From Bdellovibrionales bacterium (lineage in GTDB: Bacteria > Bdellovibrionota > Bdellovibrionia > Bdellovibrionales > UBA1609), in assembly GCA_020435025.1 (NCBI GenBank), contig JAGRAG010000011.1, forward strand, positions 9,357 through 16,613: 7,257 nucleotides of DNA. Direction: 5' to 3'. Both the position numbers and the translations under genes were made by a program. Of the stretch, positions 4,956 to 7,257 are shown one piece after another; position 1 is the first letter of the stretch; each line of letters opens with the position of its first letter. The notes beneath the pieces are model-generated. The model did not search any database and had not been told where the DNA came from. It worked only from the letters and a program-made list of their open reading frames with translations.

Positions 4956-7055
4956 ATGAGCAGCAAAAGTTCTAGTGATGATGAAAGTTTAGATAGGACC
5001 CGTAATATCGGCATTATGGCGCATATTGATGCCGGAAAAACAACGACGACGGAACGCATTTTATATTACACTGGAAAAAGTCATAAAATTGGAGAGGTTC
5101 ATGACGGTGATACCGTTATGGATTGGATGGAGCAAGAGCAGGAACGAGGTATTACTATAACCGCTGCCGCGACCACCTGCCACTGGAAAGACTGTCGTAT
5201 TAATATTATAGATACTCCTGGGCATGTCGATTTTACTATTGAAGTAGAACGTTCATTGAGAGTTCTTGATGGAGCCATAGCCGTCTTTGATTCCGTAAGT
5301 GGCGTAGAACCGCAAAGTGAAACTGTTTGGAGACAAGCAAATCGCTATCATGTTCCTAGAATTTGTTTTTTAAATAAATTAGATCGAGTTGGTGCCAGCT
5401 TTGAGGGAAGTATCGAGTCTATTAGGGAGAGGCTTCAAGGCAACCCTGTGGCTGTTCAGTACCCCCTTGGAATAGAAGGTTCGCTACGAGGGGTGATTGA
5501 TCTTATAGAGATGAAAGCTATTGTCTGGAACGATGACAGCTTAGGGGCTGAATTTTCCTATGAGGAGATTCCCTCTGAGTATGTAGAAACCGCTCAGAAA
5601 TATCGAGAAGTTCTAGTTGAGAAAGTCGCTGAAATGAACGATCGACTTATGGAAAAGTATTTTGATGCGGGTGACTTAACGGGTGAGGAGATTATAGAAG
5701 GGCTTCGCGAGGGGACTTTAAAATTGTTATTACAGCCGGTCCTATGTGGTTCTGCTTTTAAAAACAAGGGAGTTCAGCCTTTGCTGGATGCGATCCTTCG
5801 TTATTTACCGAGCCCCTTAGACGTGGCTGCGGCGATGGGATGTGATCCGGAAGATGAAGCTACTGAAATTTTGTGTCCCACTTCTGACGATGAGAGTACA
5901 GTTGCGTTGGCTTTCAAGATCGCTTCTGATCCCTTTGCAGGTTCTTTAGCGTTCGTTCGCGTCTATTCAGGAATTGTTAAAAAGGGAACGCAGTTGTTAA
6001 ATCCTCGTACTGGTAAAAAAGAGAGAATTCAAAAACTGGTTAAGATGCATGCGAATTCTCGGTCTGAAGTCGATGAACTTCATGCCGGAGATATTGGCGC
6101 AGTGGTTGGTCTAAAATTCACAGCAACTGGGGATACCTTGTGTGAAACTCGACGACCTGTCGTTCTGGAGTCTATTACGTTTCCGGAGCCGGTGATCTCT
6201 GTAGCCATCGAAGCGAAATCCACCGCTGATCAATCGAAGATGGATGAGGCCTTAGACAAGCTTCAAAAAGAAGATCCTTCGTGCAATGTTCGTACGGATT
6301 CAGAAACTGGACAGAAATTGCTTTCGGGAATGGGAGAGCTCCACCTAGAAATTCTAGTGGATCGTATGTTACGTGAGTTTAAGGTGAATGCCAATGTGGG
6401 TTCTCCAATGGTTTCCTATAGAGAAACAATCTCAAAAGAGGGAACGGGAACGGGAACTTTTGAGCGTGAGATTGCTGGTAAGCATCAGTTCGCGAAAGTG
6501 ACCTTAAAAGTTTCGCCTTTGACTCGAGGAGAAGGTTTTCAATTTGTTGGTGCTGTAGACGAATCTAAGGGTATGACGAAGGCTTTACTTGCTTCAATCG
6601 AGCAAGGATCAAAGGAGGGTATGGAAGTCGGCGTGCTTGGTGGATATCAACTTATGGATATTAAGGTTGAATTGAAAGGTTATGAAGTTAAGCCTGAGGA
6701 GGCCACCGATATGGCCTTTAAGGTGGCCACAACGTTTGCTTTTCGCGAAGCTATTAAGAGCACCACATCTGTTCTTTTAGAACCTATGTTTAAGGTTGAA
6801 GTTGTGACTCCTGAAGAGTTTATGGGAAATGTAGTTGGCGATCTTAATGCGCGCAGAGGAAAAGTTCACAATATGGCACCAAGGAGTGGAATGCAGGTCA
6901 TTGATGCTTCTGCGCCTTTGAAATCTCTATTCGGTTATGCAACCGAACTTCGTTCTTTTTCTCAAGGTCGGGCGACGTTTAGCATGGAGTTTGAGGAATA
7001 TGCGGAGTTGCCTCCTAAAGTTCAAGCAGAGGTTTTGGCGGAAATAGGGCGATAG
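4956..7055 (+). CDS. fusA: Elongation factor G family GTPase, recycling-type (EFG2/spdEFG2-like)
   Basis: A translational GTPase of 699 residues from the ATG at 4956; a GTG at 4941 would add five residues but has a poorer ribosome binding context, while GGG at 4948-4950 suits the ATG. It ends with TAG. The GTPase motifs are intact: P-loop AHIDAGKT (22-29), RGITI (64-68), DTPGH (86-90), NKLD (140-143) and GSAFKNKG (about 265-272). Domains II-V follow at normal length, with GMGELHLEI in domain III and PEEFMGNVVGDLNARRG in the C-terminal part. The usual domain IV loop SGGRGQYG is replaced by IAGKHQFA (506-513), and the usual tip HDVDSS with its translocation His is replaced by the stretch EVKPEEATD (577-585). 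GDTV (51-54) replaces the common GAAT. These fit the mitochondrial EFG2/bacterial spdEFG2 group, which works with RRF in ribosome recycling. The EF-G family is certain; the subtype is inference. The Ser/Asp-rich N-terminal extension (2-13) is unremarkable. Confidence 0.95.
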   Translation: MSSKSSSDDESLDRTRNIGIMAHIDAGKTTTTERILYYTGKSHKIGEVHDGDTVMDWMEQEQERGITITAAATTCHWKDCRINIIDTPGHVDFTIEVERSLRVLDGAIAVFDSVSGVEPQSETVWRQANRYHVPRICFLNKLDRVGASFEGSIESIRERLQGNPVAVQYPLGIEGSLRGVIDLIEMKAIVWNDDSLGAEFSYEEIPSEYVETAQKYREVLVEKVAEMNDRLMEKYFDAGDLTGEEIIEGLREGTLKLLLQPVLCGSAFKNKGVQPLLDAILRYLPSPLDVAAAMGCDPEDEATEILCPTSDDESTVALAFKIASDPFAGSLAFVRVYSGIVKKGTQLLNPRTGKKERIQKLVKMHANSRSEVDELHAGDIGAVVGLKFTATGDTLCETRRPVVLESITFPEPVISVAIEAKSTADQSKMDEALDKLQKEDPSCNVRTDSETGQKLLSGMGELHLEILVDRMLREFKVNANVGSPMVSYRETISKEGTGTGTFEREIAGKHQFAKVTLKVSPLTRGEGFQFVGAVDESKGMTKALLASIEQGSKEGMEVGVLGGYQLMDIKVELKGYEVKPEEATDMAFKVATTFAFREAIKSTTSVLLEPMFKVEVVTPEEFMGNVVGDLNARRGKVHNMAPRSGMQVIDASAPLKSLFGYATELRSFSQGRATFSMEFEEYAELPPKVQAEVLAEIGR

Positions 7056-7066
7056 ATTTATTTTTC

Positions 7067-7113
7067 AAAAATCATTAACTCATCCAAAATGTAGGGTTCA
7101 GTTAATGATTTTT
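7067..7113 (+). terminator. Probable terminator after EF-G, possibly bidirectional
   Basis: A perfect 14-bp inverted repeat pairs 7067-7080 with 7100-7113. The left arm starts AAAAA and the right arm ends TTTTT, so either strand would give a stem followed by U residues. The 19-base loop is long and the stem is AT-rich, so termination may be weaker than at the site after rpsG. It starts 12 bases after the EF-G stop codon. Confidence 0.65.
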
Positions 7114-7120
7114 AGATTAT

Positions 7121-7149
7121 TTATGACGTTTTGAGTCGCATGTTAGAAT
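7121..7149 (+). promoter_or_regulatory. Candidate extended -10 promoter for a gene beyond the window
   Basis: TGTTAGAAT (7141-7149) is an extended -10 (TGn plus TAGAAT, 5/6). A weak -35 TTATGA (7121-7126, 3/6) lies 17 bases before the -10 hexamer. It sits just past the EF-G terminator. No coding region starts in the remaining bases. Confidence 0.3.
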
Positions 7150-7198
7150 TGGAGGCAGGTGTTGTCGTGGCTGTTGCTTTCAGGATGTTGACGTAAAA

Positions 7199-7226
7199 AT
7201 TTCAAAAAATCAAGGTCGTGTATATT
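7199..7226 (+). promoter_or_regulatory. Second weak promoter candidate near the window end
   Basis: -10 TATATT (7221-7226, 5/6) is followed by a GC-rich stretch that includes the 8-bp palindrome TCGGCCGA (7235-7242). The best-spaced -35 is a poor ATTTCA (7199-7204). A better -35 hexamer, TTGACG (7188-7193), lies 27 bases from the -10, which is too far. The GC-rich start resembles promoters of stable RNA or ribosomal genes, but the downstream gene is not visible. Confidence 0.22.
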
Positions 7227-7257
7227 GATTGGGCTCGGCCGATTTTGTATTCGAACG

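Noticed and set aside
4877..5059. A 60-codon minus-strand frame over the EF-G promoter and P-loop
   Set aside because: Half of it is the complement of the conserved EF-G G1 region, and no ribosome binding site or homology is visible.
6439..6459. Short tandem repeat GGAACG coding Gly-Thr repeats in EF-G
   Set aside because: Only about three copies, in frame, in a linker at the start of domain IV that varies in length in the family.
7235..7242. Palindrome TCGGCCGA as an operator or attachment site
   Set aside because: A single 8-bp palindrome with no second copy in the window is not enough evidence.

Overview
The window carries the ribosomal/RNA-polymerase 'str' neighbourhood of a Gram-negative bacterium, all on the + strand: the 3' part of rpoC, then rpsL, rpsG and an EF-G gene. 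The RpoC protein contains an insert of the SI3 type inside the trigger loop, with recognisable similarity to the proteobacterial insert. S12 has the proteobacterial SYIGG...GHNLQEHS pattern. Base composition is moderate and A/G-ending Arg codons are common outside the start of rpoC. Together these suggest a proteobacterium-like lineage, perhaps Bdellovibrionota/Oligoflexia or the old deltaproteobacteria. The lineage call is inference from remembered family sequences and is only moderately secure.

Layout: rpoC (1-3612) enters the window already inside the gene; about 180 N-terminal residues lie upstream. Then comes a 318-base gap (3613-3930). It opens with a strong hairpin structure that folds as a compact three-way junction, holds two candidate promoters and several inverted repeats, and ends with the rpsL ribosome binding site. 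rpsL (3931-4305) and rpsG (4319-4792) are 13 bases apart and clearly co-transcribed. A textbook intrinsic terminator (4816-4847) closes that unit. The EF-G gene (4956-7055) therefore needs its own promoter, and a candidate lies at 4893-4920. After it come a second hairpin terminator (7067-7113) and about 140 bases with no gene but two weak promoter candidates for something beyond the window. No tuf gene follows EF-G inside the window.

Function: RpoC is the catalytic beta' subunit of RNA polymerase, S12 and S7 are 30S proteins at the decoding centre and the head/E site, and EF-G is a ribosomal GTPase. The most notable point is that this EF-G lacks the usual domain IV tip motifs of the translocase. 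It resembles the recycling-type factor (mitochondrial EFG2/GFM2 and bacterial spdEFG2) along its whole length, which would imply a second EF-G for translocation elsewhere in the genome. Other points of interest are the three-way junction after rpoC, a sharp change in Arg codon use inside rpoC, and paired inverted repeats in the rpsL leader. No mobile element, CRISPR array, tRNA or rRNA gene was seen.
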